This document shows positions 26,186 to 34,202 of a DNA stretch of 35,279 bases, piece after piece. The stretch is from Ectothiorhodospiraceae bacterium WFHF3C12 (GTDB lineage: Bacteria > Pseudomonadota > Gammaproteobacteria > Nitrococcales > Nitrococcaceae). Both the position numbers and the translations under genes were made by a program. How positions within the stretch are numbered: the stretch's first letter is position 1; the number at the start of each line of letters is the position of its first letter. The stretch spans positions 1 to 35,279 of the forward strand of contig JACDUA010000049.1 in the NCBI GenBank assembly GCA_013519935.1. The letters run 5' to 3'. The notes under the pieces were generated by a model. That model was not told where the DNA came from and did not search any database. It saw only the letters and a program-made list of their open reading frames with translations.

Positions 26186-26848
26186 ATGACCCTGAGCGCC
26201 GTCTTCTGGGATTTCGGTGGGGTATTCACCACCAGTCCGTTCGAGGCCTTCCGTCGCTTCGAGGCGGAGAACGGCCTGCCGCGGGATTTCCTGCGCGGCA
26301 TCAACGCCACCGATCCCGATACCAACGCCTGGGCCCGCTTCGAGCGCAGCGAGCTGACGCTGGAGGAATTCGACAGGGCTTTCGAGGCGGAATCCGCCGC
26401 TGCCGGTTACCCGGTTCCGGGCAGCAAGGTGATCGAGCTGCTCGCCGGCGACGTGCGCCCGGAGATGGTAGCGGCCCTGCGGCGTATCCGCGAGGCTTAC
26501 CGGGTGGCGTGCATTACCAACAACGTGCGCGCCGGCGAGGGACGGGGCATGCAGCGCTCGGCCGAGATGGCCACCGAGATCGAGGCGATAATGGACCTCT
26601 TCGAGATGGTAATCGAATCCTCGAAGATAGGCGTGCGCAAGCCCGACCCGCGCATCTACGAGCACGCCTGCGAGGCCATGGCCGTGGCGCCGCAGGAAGT
26701 GGTGTACCTGGATGACCTGGGCGTAAACCTCAAGCCGGCCCGGGCGCTGGGCATGACGACCATCAAGGTGGTTGAGCCGGCCGAGGCCCTGGCGGCTCTC
26801 GAGGACGTGCTCGGCATCGAGCTGACCGATCTGACCCCGGCGGGCTAA
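26186..26848 (+). CDS. HAD-superfamily hydrolase, ACAD10/epoxide-hydrolase-N-like
   Basis: The 220-residue protein has the four HAD motifs: nucleophile D9 in FWDFGGVFTTS, T111 in CITNN, K152 in RKPDPRIY and D176-D177 in YLDDLGVNLKPA. Motif I reads DFGGV rather than DxD, so the general acid/base Asp two residues after the nucleophile is a glycine. The same feature occurs in the HAD module fused to acyl-CoA dehydrogenase ACAD10, which this resembles in its C1-cap and VNLKPARALGM ending. Classical phosphatase activity is therefore doubtful. GAGGGAA precedes the ATG. Position between an acyl-CoA synthetase and a transporter suggests a role in acyl or hydroxyacyl metabolism. Confidence 0.87.
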   Translation: MTLSAVFWDFGGVFTTSPFEAFRRFEAENGLPRDFLRGINATDPDTNAWARFERSELTLEEFDRAFEAESAAAGYPVPGSKVIELLAGDVRPEMVAALRRIREAYRVACITNNVRAGEGRGMQRSAEMATEIEAIMDLFEMVIESSKIGVRKPDPRIYEHACEAMAVAPQEVVYLDDLGVNLKPARALGMTTIKVVEPAEALAALEDVLGIELTDLTPAG

Positions 26849-26851
26849 CTC

Positions 26852-27775
26852 GTGGCCCGGCTGACCTACCAGCTGGCGGTGGTGGCCAACGACCGCCATG
26901 CCCGGACGGCCTTCCTGGTACTACTGGTAGGCGCCGCATGTATCGCGCTGGCACCCATATTCGTCCGACTCTCGGAGATCGGGCCCGTGCCGACGGCCTT
27001 CTGGCGCACCGCTCTGGCGGTGCCGTTCCTCGCCGCCATGGTGCCGCTGCTGCCTGATGAGCCCGACCGCAAGGCCGGCTTGCCGGGCTGGGGCGCGCTG
27101 GGCGGTTTCGCCCTGGCCGGCGCGTTGTTCGCAGGCGACCTGGGCTTCTGGCACTGGTCCATCGTCTACACCTCGGTCGCCAATGCGACGCTGTTCGCCA
27201 ACATGGCGCCGGTGTTCGTGGCCCTGTTCGCTTTTCTGCTCTACGGCACGCGGTTCACCCGGCTGTTCCTGGCCGGCATGGCGGTCGCCCTTGCGGGGGC
27301 CGCGATGCTCATGGGGGACAGCGCCGCGCTGGGCGGACGGCACCTGCTGGGCGATGCGCTGGGGCTGGTGACCGCGATGTTCTACGCGGGCTATTTCCTG
27401 GCCATTGCCCGCCTGCGCGCGCGATACAGCGCCGGGGTGGTCATTGCGCTTTCGACGCCGTTCACCGCGCTGTGTCTGGTGCCGCCGACGCTGATTTCCG
27501 GGGCTGGATGGTTCCCGGAGACGGTGGCGGGCTGGGCGGTGCTGGCGGGTGTCGCCGTGGTGTCCCAGTCCCTGGGCCAGGGACTTATCGCCTACGCATT
27601 TGCGCATCTACCGCCGGCTTTCGGCGCCGTTTCGCTGTTGCTCCAGCCGGTGCTGGCGGCCTGTTTCGCCTGGCTATTGTTCGATGAGGCCGTGGCCGGG
27701 CTGCAGGCGCTGGGCATGGTGGCAGTGCTGACGGGTGTGGTCATGGCCAGGCAGGGGGCGCTCGTCCGGCCCTAG
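26852..27775 (+). CDS. EamA (DMT) family membrane transporter
   Basis: The 307-residue inner-membrane protein has about ten hydrophobic helices in two EamA repeats (about 20-150 and 165-300). Hallmarks are an early APIFVRLSEIGPVPTAFWR, then VANATLFANMAPVFVALFAF in the first repeat and FGAVSLLLQPVLAACFAWLLF in the second. This family usually exports metabolites or amino acids. The GTG start follows the HAD stop by three bases, so it belongs to the same operon. The stop lies 21 bp from the convergent MocR-type gene. The substrate is unknown. Confidence 0.88.
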   Translation: MARLTYQLAVVANDRHARTAFLVLLVGAACIALAPIFVRLSEIGPVPTAFWRTALAVPFLAAMVPLLPDEPDRKAGLPGWGALGGFALAGALFAGDLGFWHWSIVYTSVANATLFANMAPVFVALFAFLLYGTRFTRLFLAGMAVALAGAAMLMGDSAALGGRHLLGDALGLVTAMFYAGYFLAIARLRARYSAGVVIALSTPFTALCLVPPTLISGAGWFPETVAGWAVLAGVAVVSQSLGQGLIAYAFAHLPPAFGAVSLLLQPVLAACFAWLLFDEAVAGLQALGMVAVLTGVVMARQGALVRP

Positions 27776-27796
27776 TTCCGCCAGTGCTGTGGGACA

Positions 27797-29248
27797 TTAC
27801 CCGGATCGGGGCGAGGCCGTTGTCTGCGCCTGAAGCAGTCGGCCGAGGGCGGCGATGGCATCCGCAACGCCAGTGCCGGCGGGCTGGTGGGCACAGTTCA
27901 GGCGCAGGAACCGGCCAAATCGACCGGTTGGCGAGAACAGCGGCCCGGGCGCGATACTGATACCCGCGGCCAGGGCGTCGCGTTGCAGGGCCAGGGTGTC
28001 TGCCGGTGCCGGCAGCTCCACCCACAGCACGAACCCGCCCCGCGGTCGACTGATGCGCGTGCCTTCGGGAAAGTGGCGCCGGACCGACTGTGCCATCTGG
28101 CTGACCTGGCGTTGGTAGGCGCGGCGCACGCGGCGCAGGTAGCGGTCATAGCCCCCCTGCGCCAGGTAGCGGGCGATGGCCAGGGTCTGCAGCGTCGGCG
28201 AGGCCTGGGCCGTGGCGTATTTCAGATAGGTCACCGCCTCCCGGTAGCGGCCGGGCACGGCCCAGCCGATGCGCAGTCCGGAGCCCAGCGTCTTGGAGAA
28301 GGAGCTGCAGTAAAGCACGCCGCCCCGCTGGTCGTACGCCTTGGCCGCCCAGGGCCGGGCGTCGGCAAACCCGAGCTCGCCGTAAACATCGTCCTCGATC
28401 AGGGGAATGCCCTGGCTCGCCAGCAGGTCCACCAGCGCGGCCTTGCGGTGCTCCGGCATGGAGTGACCCAGGGGATTGCCGAAGTTCGGCATGGCCACGC
28501 AGGCGCGTACGGGCCAGCGATCGATGGCCGTCTCCAGTGCCTCCAGATCCATGCCATCCCGGCCGTGGGTCGGGATTTCCAGCGCCCGCATTCCCTGGGA
28601 TTCGATGGCCTGCAGGATGCCGTAGAAGGTAGGGGACTCGATGGCGACGGTATCCCCCGGCGCGGCCACCGACCGCAGACTCAGCACCAACGCTTCCTGG
28701 CAGCCGGCGGTGATCACCACGTCTTCCGGGCTTACCCGGCAGCCGGCCTCCGCCATGCGGCGGGCAACCTGCACGCGCAGTTCCTCGGCGCCGGGCGGAA
28801 AGTCGTAGCTAGCCGCCCGCCGGCCCTGGACGCGCCGGACGTGGCCGATGCAGCGATCCAGTGCGGTCAACGGCAGAAGATCGGGCGGCGGGACGGCCGC
28901 GCCCAGGGGGACGATGTCGGCCATGGCGTGTCGCTGCACCAGTTCCAGAACCCGGGCCTGGCCGGACACCAGAGTCGGGCCAGCCTCGGTACTTTCGGAC
29001 TCCGGCCATTCCTCGCCGGGAACCTCGGCGTCGCTGACGAAGAAGCCGGATCGCGGGCGTGCCTGCACGATGCCGCGGTCCTCCATCAGACGACACGCCT
29101 CCACCGCGGTGGCGATGCTGACCCCGAACTGCCGGCTCAGCCGGCGAACCCCCGGCAGGCGATCGCCGGGCCCGTAGACACCGTCTTCGATCTGCCGGGT
29201 CAGCTGCACGGCGACGTGCTCGTAGAGCAGCTCACTCAATGGCAACAC
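27797..29248 (-). CDS. MocR-type GntR/aminotransferase regulator
   Basis: The 483-residue protein fuses a GntR winged helix (about 5-75, with GDRLPGVRRLSRQFGVSIATAVEA split around the recognition helix) to a fold-type I aminotransferase-like domain (about 100-480). PLP-binding residues are present: K319 in SSFSKTLGSG, N258 in MPNFGNPLG, D287 in EDDVYGEL and R326. It should therefore bind PLP and sense an amine or amino acid. The start is GTG at 29248 with a weak Shine-Dalgarno site. It diverges from the GSMT-like methyltransferase and converges on the EamA gene. MocR proteins usually regulate the divergent gene, so the methyltransferase is the likely target. Confidence 0.9.
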   Translation of the reverse strand: MLPLSELLYEHVAVQLTRQIEDGVYGPGDRLPGVRRLSRQFGVSIATAVEACRLMEDRGIVQARPRSGFFVSDAEVPGEEWPESESTEAGPTLVSGQARVLELVQRHAMADIVPLGAAVPPPDLLPLTALDRCIGHVRRVQGRRAASYDFPPGAEELRVQVARRMAEAGCRVSPEDVVITAGCQEALVLSLRSVAAPGDTVAIESPTFYGILQAIESQGMRALEIPTHGRDGMDLEALETAIDRWPVRACVAMPNFGNPLGHSMPEHRKAALVDLLASQGIPLIEDDVYGELGFADARPWAAKAYDQRGGVLYCSSFSKTLGSGLRIGWAVPGRYREAVTYLKYATAQASPTLQTLAIARYLAQGGYDRYLRRVRRAYQRQVSQMAQSVRRHFPEGTRISRPRGGFVLWVELPAPADTLALQRDALAAGISIAPGPLFSPTGRFGRFLRLNCAHQPAGTGVADAIAALGRLLQAQTTASPRSG

Positions 29249-29266
29249 CCGCGACGTCGGCTAAAA

Positions 29267-29306
29267 CTGTAATGGTATCTTTTTTACGCTTCTGAATCTG
29301 TATTGC
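29267..29306 (+). promoter_or_regulatory. Direct repeat CTGTAWTG, candidate MocR operator
   Basis: CTGTAATG (29267-29274) and CTGTATTG (29298-29305) are direct repeats 31 bp apart, three helical turns. They sit within 60 bp of the MocR start. Characterised MocR regulators such as GabR and TauR bind spaced direct repeats of this kind. The intervening TTTTTTACG tract makes the region AT-rich and bendable. Confidence 0.5.
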
Positions 29307-29576
29307 CTGGAAGGTCTTGCCTAGACTCTCGGTTGGTCGTGGTCGGACACCGCCGGCGACGCAAAGGCCGGCTGCCCCGGGCAGTCGCCGGGCGCGCTGC
29401 GTGTTCCCGTTCCCATCGCTGACCAGTCCCTTGCCGGCCGCTCCATGTCCGGTCGGGGCGGTGCCGCCCGGTGCCTACCGATGGGCAGTGGCCGCCGTGG
29501 CCAGTCCTGGCCGTGGCGTGCCGACACCACGCCGGGGCGTTCCGCGCCCCTCAATGGAAAGAAGGAGCATCCGAAC
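29307..29576 (+). other. Long GC-rich leader region of the methyltransferase gene
   Basis: If transcription starts near the direct repeats, this would be an RNA leader of about 250 nt. It contains a perfect 8-bp stem CCGGCGAC (29353-29360) with GTCGCCGG (29384-29391), enclosing a second stem CTGCC/GGCAG. Open frames here look non-coding. I could not match it to a known riboswitch. Confidence 0.4.
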
Positions 29577-30347
29577 ATGTCAGCAGTAATGAACGCGAAC
29601 CTGGGCAACCAGTACCGCCAGTATACGCCGGGCTTTGCCGACTACTGGGACGAGCTGGTGGGCTGGGAGGACCGGCTGGAGCGGGAAGGCGCCTTTTACG
29701 AACGGCTGCTCAAGGCCCACGGGGCGACGGACGTGGCGGACGTGGCCACCGGTACCGGCGTCAACGCGGTGGCGCTTGCACGGGCCGGTTTTCGGGTCAC
29801 GGCCACCGACGGCTCCGAGAATATGCTTGCCAAGGCCCGGGAAAACGCCGCGGCGCGGGGTGCAGGCTTCGTGGACACCAGGGTCGCCGACTGGCTCACT
29901 CTGGACGAAACCCTGGGTGCCGAGCGGTTCGACGCCGTCGTCTGCCTGGGCAACTCATTCACCCACCTGTTCGACCACGAGGCGCGTCGCGATGCCCTGC
30001 ACGCCATGTACCGCGTACTCCGGCCGGGCGGAATGCTGATCATCGATCAGCGTAACTACGACACGATGCTGGACGAGGGATATAGCTCGAAGCACGCTTA
30101 CTGCTACACCGGCGACGGTGTGGACGTGGGGCCGGTGGAGCTGAACCGGGGTCTGGCGAAGTTCCAGTACCGTTTCGCCGACGGGGCCACGTTCCAGCTC
30201 AACATGTACCCGCTGCGGCAGAACTACCTGACCCACCTCCTGGAGGACGCCGGCTTCATCAACGTGGAACGTTACGGCGACCTGCGGCGGCCTTACGTGC
30301 TGAGCGAGGTGGATTTCATCCAGCAGGTGGCTTTCCGGCCGGCGTAA
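29577..30347 (+). CDS. Glycine/sarcosine N-methyltransferase-like SAM methyltransferase
   Basis: The 256-residue class I methyltransferase closely resembles, from memory, glycine-sarcosine N-methyltransferase of Ectothiorhodospira/Halorhodospira. That enzyme makes sarcosine and dimethylglycine on the way to the osmolyte betaine. SAM-binding motif I is DVATGTG (55-61) and the acidic loop is TDGSENMLAKA. Substrate-side segments are CLGNSFTHLF (123-132) and IDQRNYD (156-162), with later LNMYPLR and a C-terminal GDLRRPY. GAAGGAG before 29577 sets the start; the frame is open 44 codons further upstream. The partner dimethylglycine-forming/betaine-forming enzyme (SDMT) is not adjacent, unlike typical halophile loci. 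A T-tailed hairpin follows the stop. Confidence 0.82.
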   Translation: MSAVMNANLGNQYRQYTPGFADYWDELVGWEDRLEREGAFYERLLKAHGATDVADVATGTGVNAVALARAGFRVTATDGSENMLAKARENAAARGAGFVDTRVADWLTLDETLGAERFDAVVCLGNSFTHLFDHEARRDALHAMYRVLRPGGMLIIDQRNYDTMLDEGYSSKHAYCYTGDGVDVGPVELNRGLAKFQYRFADGATFQLNMYPLRQNYLTHLLEDAGFINVERYGDLRRPYVLSEVDFIQQVAFRPA

Positions 30348-30352
30348 CCGGC

Positions 30353-30381
30353 TCGCCCGGCTGTGCCGGGCGACGGCTTTT
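30353..30381 (+). terminator. Rho-independent terminator after the methyltransferase
   Basis: Perfect 9-bp arms TCGCCCGGC (30353-30361) and GCCGGGCGA (30365-30373) enclose a TGT loop. TTTT follows four bases later. It lies between convergent genes, six bases past the methyltransferase stop. Confidence 0.75.
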
Positions 30382-30390
30382 CGCGCCCCG

Positions 30391-31254
30391 TTATTCGAAC
30401 GGGCGCTCGTCCCACCACGGGTAGAACTCCGGCGCGTCCTGGCTCGGCCGCATCGTGAACCGGGCCGGGCGCTTCTCCAGAAATGAGGTCACGCCCTCGC
30501 GGGCGTCGTCGGACTGGCCCATGAAGGCGATCGCGCGGGAGTCCACCTTGTGGGCTTCCATGGGATGGTCGGCGCCGAGCATGCGCCACATCATCTGGCG
30601 GTTGAGCATGACCGACATGGCCGAGGTGTTGTCGGCGATCTCCCGGGCGAGCTCTCGGGCGGCCGGCAGCAGTTCCTCCGGCTCGTGCAGGCTGCGCACC
30701 AGTCCGCCGTCGAGGGCCTCCCCGGCGTCGAAGACACGCCCCGTGTAGGCCCACTCGGCGGCTTTCTGGAAGCCCACCACGCGCGGCAGGAACCAGCTGG
30801 AACAGGCCTCCATGGTGATCCCGCGCCGGGCGAAGACGAAACCGAACTTGGCTTTGGTGGAGGCCATGCGGATGTCCATGGGCAGGGCCATGGTGATGCC
30901 CACGCCCACGGCGGCGCCGTTGAAGGCGGCGATGACCGGCTTGCGGCACTCGTAGATGCGCAGGGACACCGTGCCGCCGCCGTCCCGGATGCTCTCGGCC
31001 AGGTCGCTGTCCTCGCGCTTGTCCCGGTTGAAGGTGTCGCCGCCCTTGCCGAGATCGGCACCGGCGCAGAAGGCCTTGCCCGCGCCGGTGACGATGACGA
31101 CGCGGACGGCGTCGTCGGCGTCGGCGGCGTCAAAGGCCTCGATGAGCTCCCGACGCATGGTCGGGTTGAAGGCGTTCATGCGCTCGGGACGGCTCAGCGT
31201 CAGCGTCAGGATGCCGTCCTCGACCTGATAGTCCAGGGTCTCGTATGCAGCCAC
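30391..31254 (-). CDS. Enoyl-CoA hydratase/isomerase family protein, long form
   Basis: The 287-residue crotonase-fold protein is longer than the usual 255-265. Oxyanion-hole segments are FCAGADL (62-68) and NGAAVGVG (112-119). Only one catalytic-position glutamate is clear, E149 in GITMEACSSWFLPR; the other position reads GFVFARRG. The extra length is a C-terminal tail ending FYPWWDERPFE. The start is GTG at 31254, set by GGAGGAC seven bases upstream, in preference to an unsupported ATG 57 bases further up. The gene stands alone on the minus strand between the methyltransferase and a chemoreceptor. Hydratase, isomerase or another crotonase activity cannot be separated by sequence alone. Confidence 0.88.
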   Translation of the reverse strand: MAAYETLDYQVEDGILTLTLSRPERMNAFNPTMRRELIEAFDAADADDAVRVVIVTGAGKAFCAGADLGKGGDTFNRDKREDSDLAESIRDGGGTVSLRIYECRKPVIAAFNGAAVGVGITMALPMDIRMASTKAKFGFVFARRGITMEACSSWFLPRVVGFQKAAEWAYTGRVFDAGEALDGGLVRSLHEPEELLPAARELAREIADNTSAMSVMLNRQMMWRMLGADHPMEAHKVDSRAIAFMGQSDDAREGVTSFLEKRPARFTMRPSQDAPEFYPWWDERPFE

Positions 31255-31372
31255 GTCTGTCCTCCGGGTCGTTTGGTTCTCGCGCCCGCGGCCCATCCGC
31301 GGGCGGATCATGGAGGCGACAGTGTAGCGGCTGGCGCGGCGGGTCGTAATGGCCCGGCAAGGCCGGGGACCG

Positions 31373-33073
31373 TTACTCGATGCCCAGGGTGGCCTCGGTC
31401 AGGCCCATGAACAGCCCGCCCCAGTAGCGGCCGCCGACCTCGATGGGCACTGACAGGTTGAACATAACCTCGCCCGTGTCGCGGAGATAGCTCTGCAGGC
31501 GGAAACGGCCCATGTGGGGTATCTCCCGGCTCTGGAAGAAACGCATGTGCCGGCTCCTGGCCAGGTCCACCTGGGGATCGCCGGTGGGCGGCTGTGAGAG
31601 CTCGCTGCGGTGGACGGCCACGTAGCCCTTGTTGTCCAGGGGCAGGCAGTACAGCGCCCCGTCGTTGGACGCAGCCCACTCGTCGATGAGGTGCTGGCAG
31701 GCCTGCTGGAACGGCTTCGCCCAGGGGGTGTCGTACTTCTGCGGCTCCGTGTCGGCGATGGGCTGGTGATTGCGGTCGAACATGTCCACGCCCTGGTCCA
31801 CCAGCCGTTGGATCTCCTGCTGGATCTGGTCGCGCCGGCTCTCGATGGTCTCCAGGGCGGACTCCAGGTGACCGCGGCCGATGCGGAACTGGCAGAGCTT
31901 GTGCAGGGCCTCGTCGGTGGACTCCAGCAGCTCGGCGGTGTTGTCGTTGGAGCGCTCCATGTCCCGCTTGATGCGCAAGCCCAGGTCCCGGATCTCGCCG
32001 CTGCGGCCGTGGATGTCGCGGTTGGTCACGGAGAGTTCTTCCACGGCGGAGCTGACCTGTAGCAGGTCGGCGTGGGTGGTCTCGAAGTCGTCCACCATGC
32101 GCCGGAACTGGCCGGAGGTCTGGTCCACGGTCTCCCGTGCCTGTTCGGAGCGGCCGATCATCTGCTCCGCACCCCCGATAGTACGGGAAACCACGTCGGT
32201 CATGGTCTCCAGCAGGCCGCCGATCTCGTCGGCCGAGCCGCGCACCTTCACCGCCAGCGTCCGCACTTCGTCGGCCACCACCGCGAAGCCGCGGCCCTGC
32301 TCTCCGGCCCGCGCAGCCTCGATGGCGGCGTTGAGAGCGAGCATGTTGGTCTGGGCGGCGAATCCCTGAACGGTCCCCAGAATGGCCTGGATATTGTCGG
32401 AGGTGCTCTCCAGCTGCTGAACCGTGCCGTGGAACTCCCGCATGCTCTCGCTGACTTCGCCAATCTGCTCGGCGGCCCGGGCCAGATCGGCGACGGATGC
32501 CTGGGCGGCCTCGAGATTGCGCGAATTCACCTCGGCCAGCGTGTTGGAGCGGCTGGACAGCTCCTCGATGGCCCGCGCGGTCTCCTCGCTGGCGTTGTAG
32601 ATGAGCTCGGAATACTCCTCCTGCTGGCCGGCGTCGCGCTGGGCCTCCTCCGCGGCCTTGCGGCCCTGGGCGGAGGTCAGTGTCACCTTGATGCTGTGCC
32701 GGCGCAGGTCTTCCAGAGCCGAGCGCAGACGCTCCATGAAACGGTTGAACAGAATGGCCGCCTCTCGCTCACGCCCGGAGGCGCTTGCCGGCAACTCCAC
32801 CGACAGGTCACCGGTCTCGTCCGCGGCCGTACGCAGGGCCTCGATGAGCCGGTCCGAGGACCCCGAGCCGCGCGTACCGCGCATCGTGGCCACAAGCGCC
32901 AGGCCGCACACCGTGAGCACGGCTGCCGCCGCGGTCATGACCGTGCCGCCGGTCCATGCCAGCAGCCCGCCGGTCAGAAGCTGCACGCCGGCGAGGGCGA
33001 GAAACCGCCAGTCCGGGCGTCCGCGCGCCGCCGGCATCTGTATCGTGGTTGCCCCTGAAGTCATAATCGCCAT
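31373..33073 (-). CDS. Methyl-accepting chemotaxis protein with C-terminal cytoplasmic sensor
   Basis: The 566-residue chemoreceptor has two closely spaced membrane helices (about 22-40 and 44-64) with almost no periplasmic loop. There is a cytoplasmic linker, and the signalling hairpin includes [22 protein letters not shown] distinct C-terminal domain covers about 420-566 ([10 protein letters not shown], then [31 protein letters not shown] and [10 protein letters not shown]). That domain looks like a Cache/PAS-like sensor seen at the C-terminus of some marine chemoreceptors. Input is therefore probably cytoplasmic. The ATG at 33073 is preferred over an upstream GTG at 33109 because GGCGGAA precedes it. 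A sigma-28 promoter lies about 70-95 bp upstream. Confidence 0.9.
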   Translation of the reverse strand: MAIMTSGATTIQMPAARGRPDWRFLALAGVQLLTGGLLAWTGGTVMTAAAAVLTVCGLALVATMRGTRGSGSSDRLIEALRTAADETGDLSVELPASASGREREAAILFNRFMERLRSALEDLRRHSIKVTLTSAQGRKAAEEAQRDAGQQEEYSELIYNASEETARAIEELSSRSNTLAEVNSRNLEAAQASVADLARAAEQIGEVSESMREFHGTVQQLESTSDNIQAILGTVQGFAAQTNMLALNAAIEAARAGEQGRGFAVVADEVRTLAVKVRGSADEIGGLLETMTDVVSRTIGGAEQMIGRSEQARETVDQTSGQFRRMVDDFETTHADLLQVSSAVEELSVTNRDIHGRSGEIRDLGLRIKRDMERSNDNTAELLESTDEALHKLCQFRIGRGHLESALETIESRRDQIQQEIQRLVDQGVDMFDRNHQPIADTEPQKYDTPWAKPFQQACQHLIDEWAASNDGALYCLPLDNKGYVAVHRSELSQPPTGDPQVDLARSRHMRFFQSREIPHMGRFRLQSYLRDTGEVMFNLSVPIEVGGRYWGGLFMGLTEATLGIE

Positions 33074-33139
33074 GGTGTTCCGCCGTAGTATCTCGTGGCC
33101 ACAGGGCACCGTTAACGGATGCCTTCGTTGTGTCTCGTT

Positions 33140-33166
33140 ATGTCGGCACGGCCGCCCCCGTCTTGA
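33140..33166 (-). promoter_or_regulatory. FliA (sigma-28) promoter of the second chemoreceptor
   Basis: On the minus strand, TCAAGACG (33166-33159) is followed by 11 bases and GCCGACAT (33147-33140). Spacing is the same as at the other chemoreceptor and the shared bases are TCAAGA and GCCG-x-x-AT-like. The predicted leader to the ATG is about 60 nt. Confidence 0.78.
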
Positions 33167-33297
33167 GCCGGGCCGGCCGAGGGTGGCTCACTGGACAATA
33201 AATCGTTTGGCGCAGGCGCGGTGTGGAACCGGTCACGCTCTCGGGGGTGCGCCCGCGCCGGCTTGCGCCCGCCCGCCGGGCGTGGTTCCTTTGCGGG

Positions 33298-34098
33298 ATG
33301 CCTCGATTCGCCGCCAATCTGTCCATGCTCTTCACCGAGTATCCGCTCGAGGCCCGATTCGGCGCCGCAGCCCGGGCCGGTTTCGGTGCCGTGGAGATCC
33401 AGTTCCCCTACGCGCTATCGGTCGACGCGCTGAAGCGCGAGCTGGATGCGCATCATCTGGAACTCGTGCTGCACAACCTGCCCGCCGGCGACTGGGAGGC
33501 CGGTGAGCGGGGGATCGCCTGCCATCCGGACCGGCAGAGGGAGTTTCGCGAGGGCGTCGAGCGCGCGCTGACTTACGCCGTGACGCTGGGCTGTCCCCGG
33601 CTCAACTGCCTCGCCGGCGTGCCGCCGGCGGGGGTGAGCGTCGAGCGCGCCTGGGCGGCGTTCCGCGAGAACGTCTCATATGCGGCACGGCGTCTTACGG
33701 CGTCGGGAATCACGCTGCTGGTGGAGGCGATCAATACATTCGACGTGCCCGGCTTTGTGCTGGCGGACAGCGCGGCGGCGCGGGCGTTGCGGGCCCAGTG
33801 CGGCGAGACGAACCTGCGTTTGCAGTTCGATGCCTATCATCTTCAGCGCATGGAAGGGGACCTGGTGGCGAGCGTGGCCGCGAACCGGGACTGGATCGGT
33901 CATGTCCAGATCGCCGATGCGCCGGGACGCCACGAGCCCGGTACCGGGGCGATCGATTTCCCGGCCCTGTTCAGAGCGCTGGACCATGCCGGATACGCGG
34001 GGTGGGTTGGTTGCGAGTACCTGCCGCGCAGCGGCACCGAGGCCGGTCTCGTGTGGATGGAGCGGCTGGGCGGGACTAAACTCAACTCCAGGGAATAG
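33298..34098 (+). CDS. hyi: Hydroxypyruvate isomerase family protein
   Basis: This TIM-barrel sugar isomerase probably interconverts hydroxypyruvate and tartronate semialdehyde, or a 2-oxo-tetronate. The 266-residue protein starts with the family-typical MPRFAANLSMLFTE. Metal-ligand positions match the E. coli Hyi/YgbM pattern with a one-residue offset: E143 (LLVEAIN), D178 (QFDAYHLQ), Q204 (GHVQIAD) and E240 (GCEYLPR). The ATG at 33298 is chosen from that N-terminus although the Shine-Dalgarno site is weak; 25 further in-frame codons upstream look non-coding. No glyoxylate carboligase, tartronate-semialdehyde reductase or otn partner lies nearby. Hyi and OtnI cannot be told apart from this sequence alone. 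Confidence 0.87.
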   Translation: MPRFAANLSMLFTEYPLEARFGAAARAGFGAVEIQFPYALSVDALKRELDAHHLELVLHNLPAGDWEAGERGIACHPDRQREFREGVERALTYAVTLGCPRLNCLAGVPPAGVSVERAWAAFRENVSYAARRLTASGITLLVEAINTFDVPGFVLADSAAARALRAQCGETNLRLQFDAYHLQRMEGDLVASVAANRDWIGHVQIADAPGRHEPGTGAIDFPALFRALDHAGYAGWVGCEYLPRSGTEAGLVWMERLGGTKLNSRE

Positions 34099-34103
34099 GC
34101 CAA

Positions 34104-34161
34104 CGTCGAACGATTTTTCCGGGCCCCGCAGGTCACGGGTTTCGTCGAGCGTTTTCCGGGC
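34104..34161 (+). repeat. Imperfect direct repeat before the muramidase/holin pair
   Basis: A 21-base copy at 34104-34124 (starting CGTCGAACG, ending TTTTCCGGGC) recurs as a 19-base copy at 34143-34161 (starting CGTCGAGCG, same ending). The copies differ by one substitution and a two-base gap and are about 39 bp apart. They lie between the hyi stop and the muramidase. Operator repeats or a remnant recombination site are both possible. Confidence 0.5.
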
Positions 34162-34202
34162 TGCGGACATGGTCCCCGCCCGGCTACAGCGGAGGTTGAG
34201 TC

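Noticed and set aside
29353-29400. GACGCAAAGGCC resembles part of a c-di-GMP-I riboswitch
   Set aside because: The 5' CACGCACAGGGCAAAC half and the GNA loop/receptor arrangement of that class are missing, so only a short string matches.
15376-31254. A complete DMSP demethylation (Dmd) set from the dehydrogenase, ligases and crotonases
   Set aside because: The families match DmdB, DmdC and DmdD broadly, but the genes are scattered, no DmdA is present, and no specific residues support the assignment.
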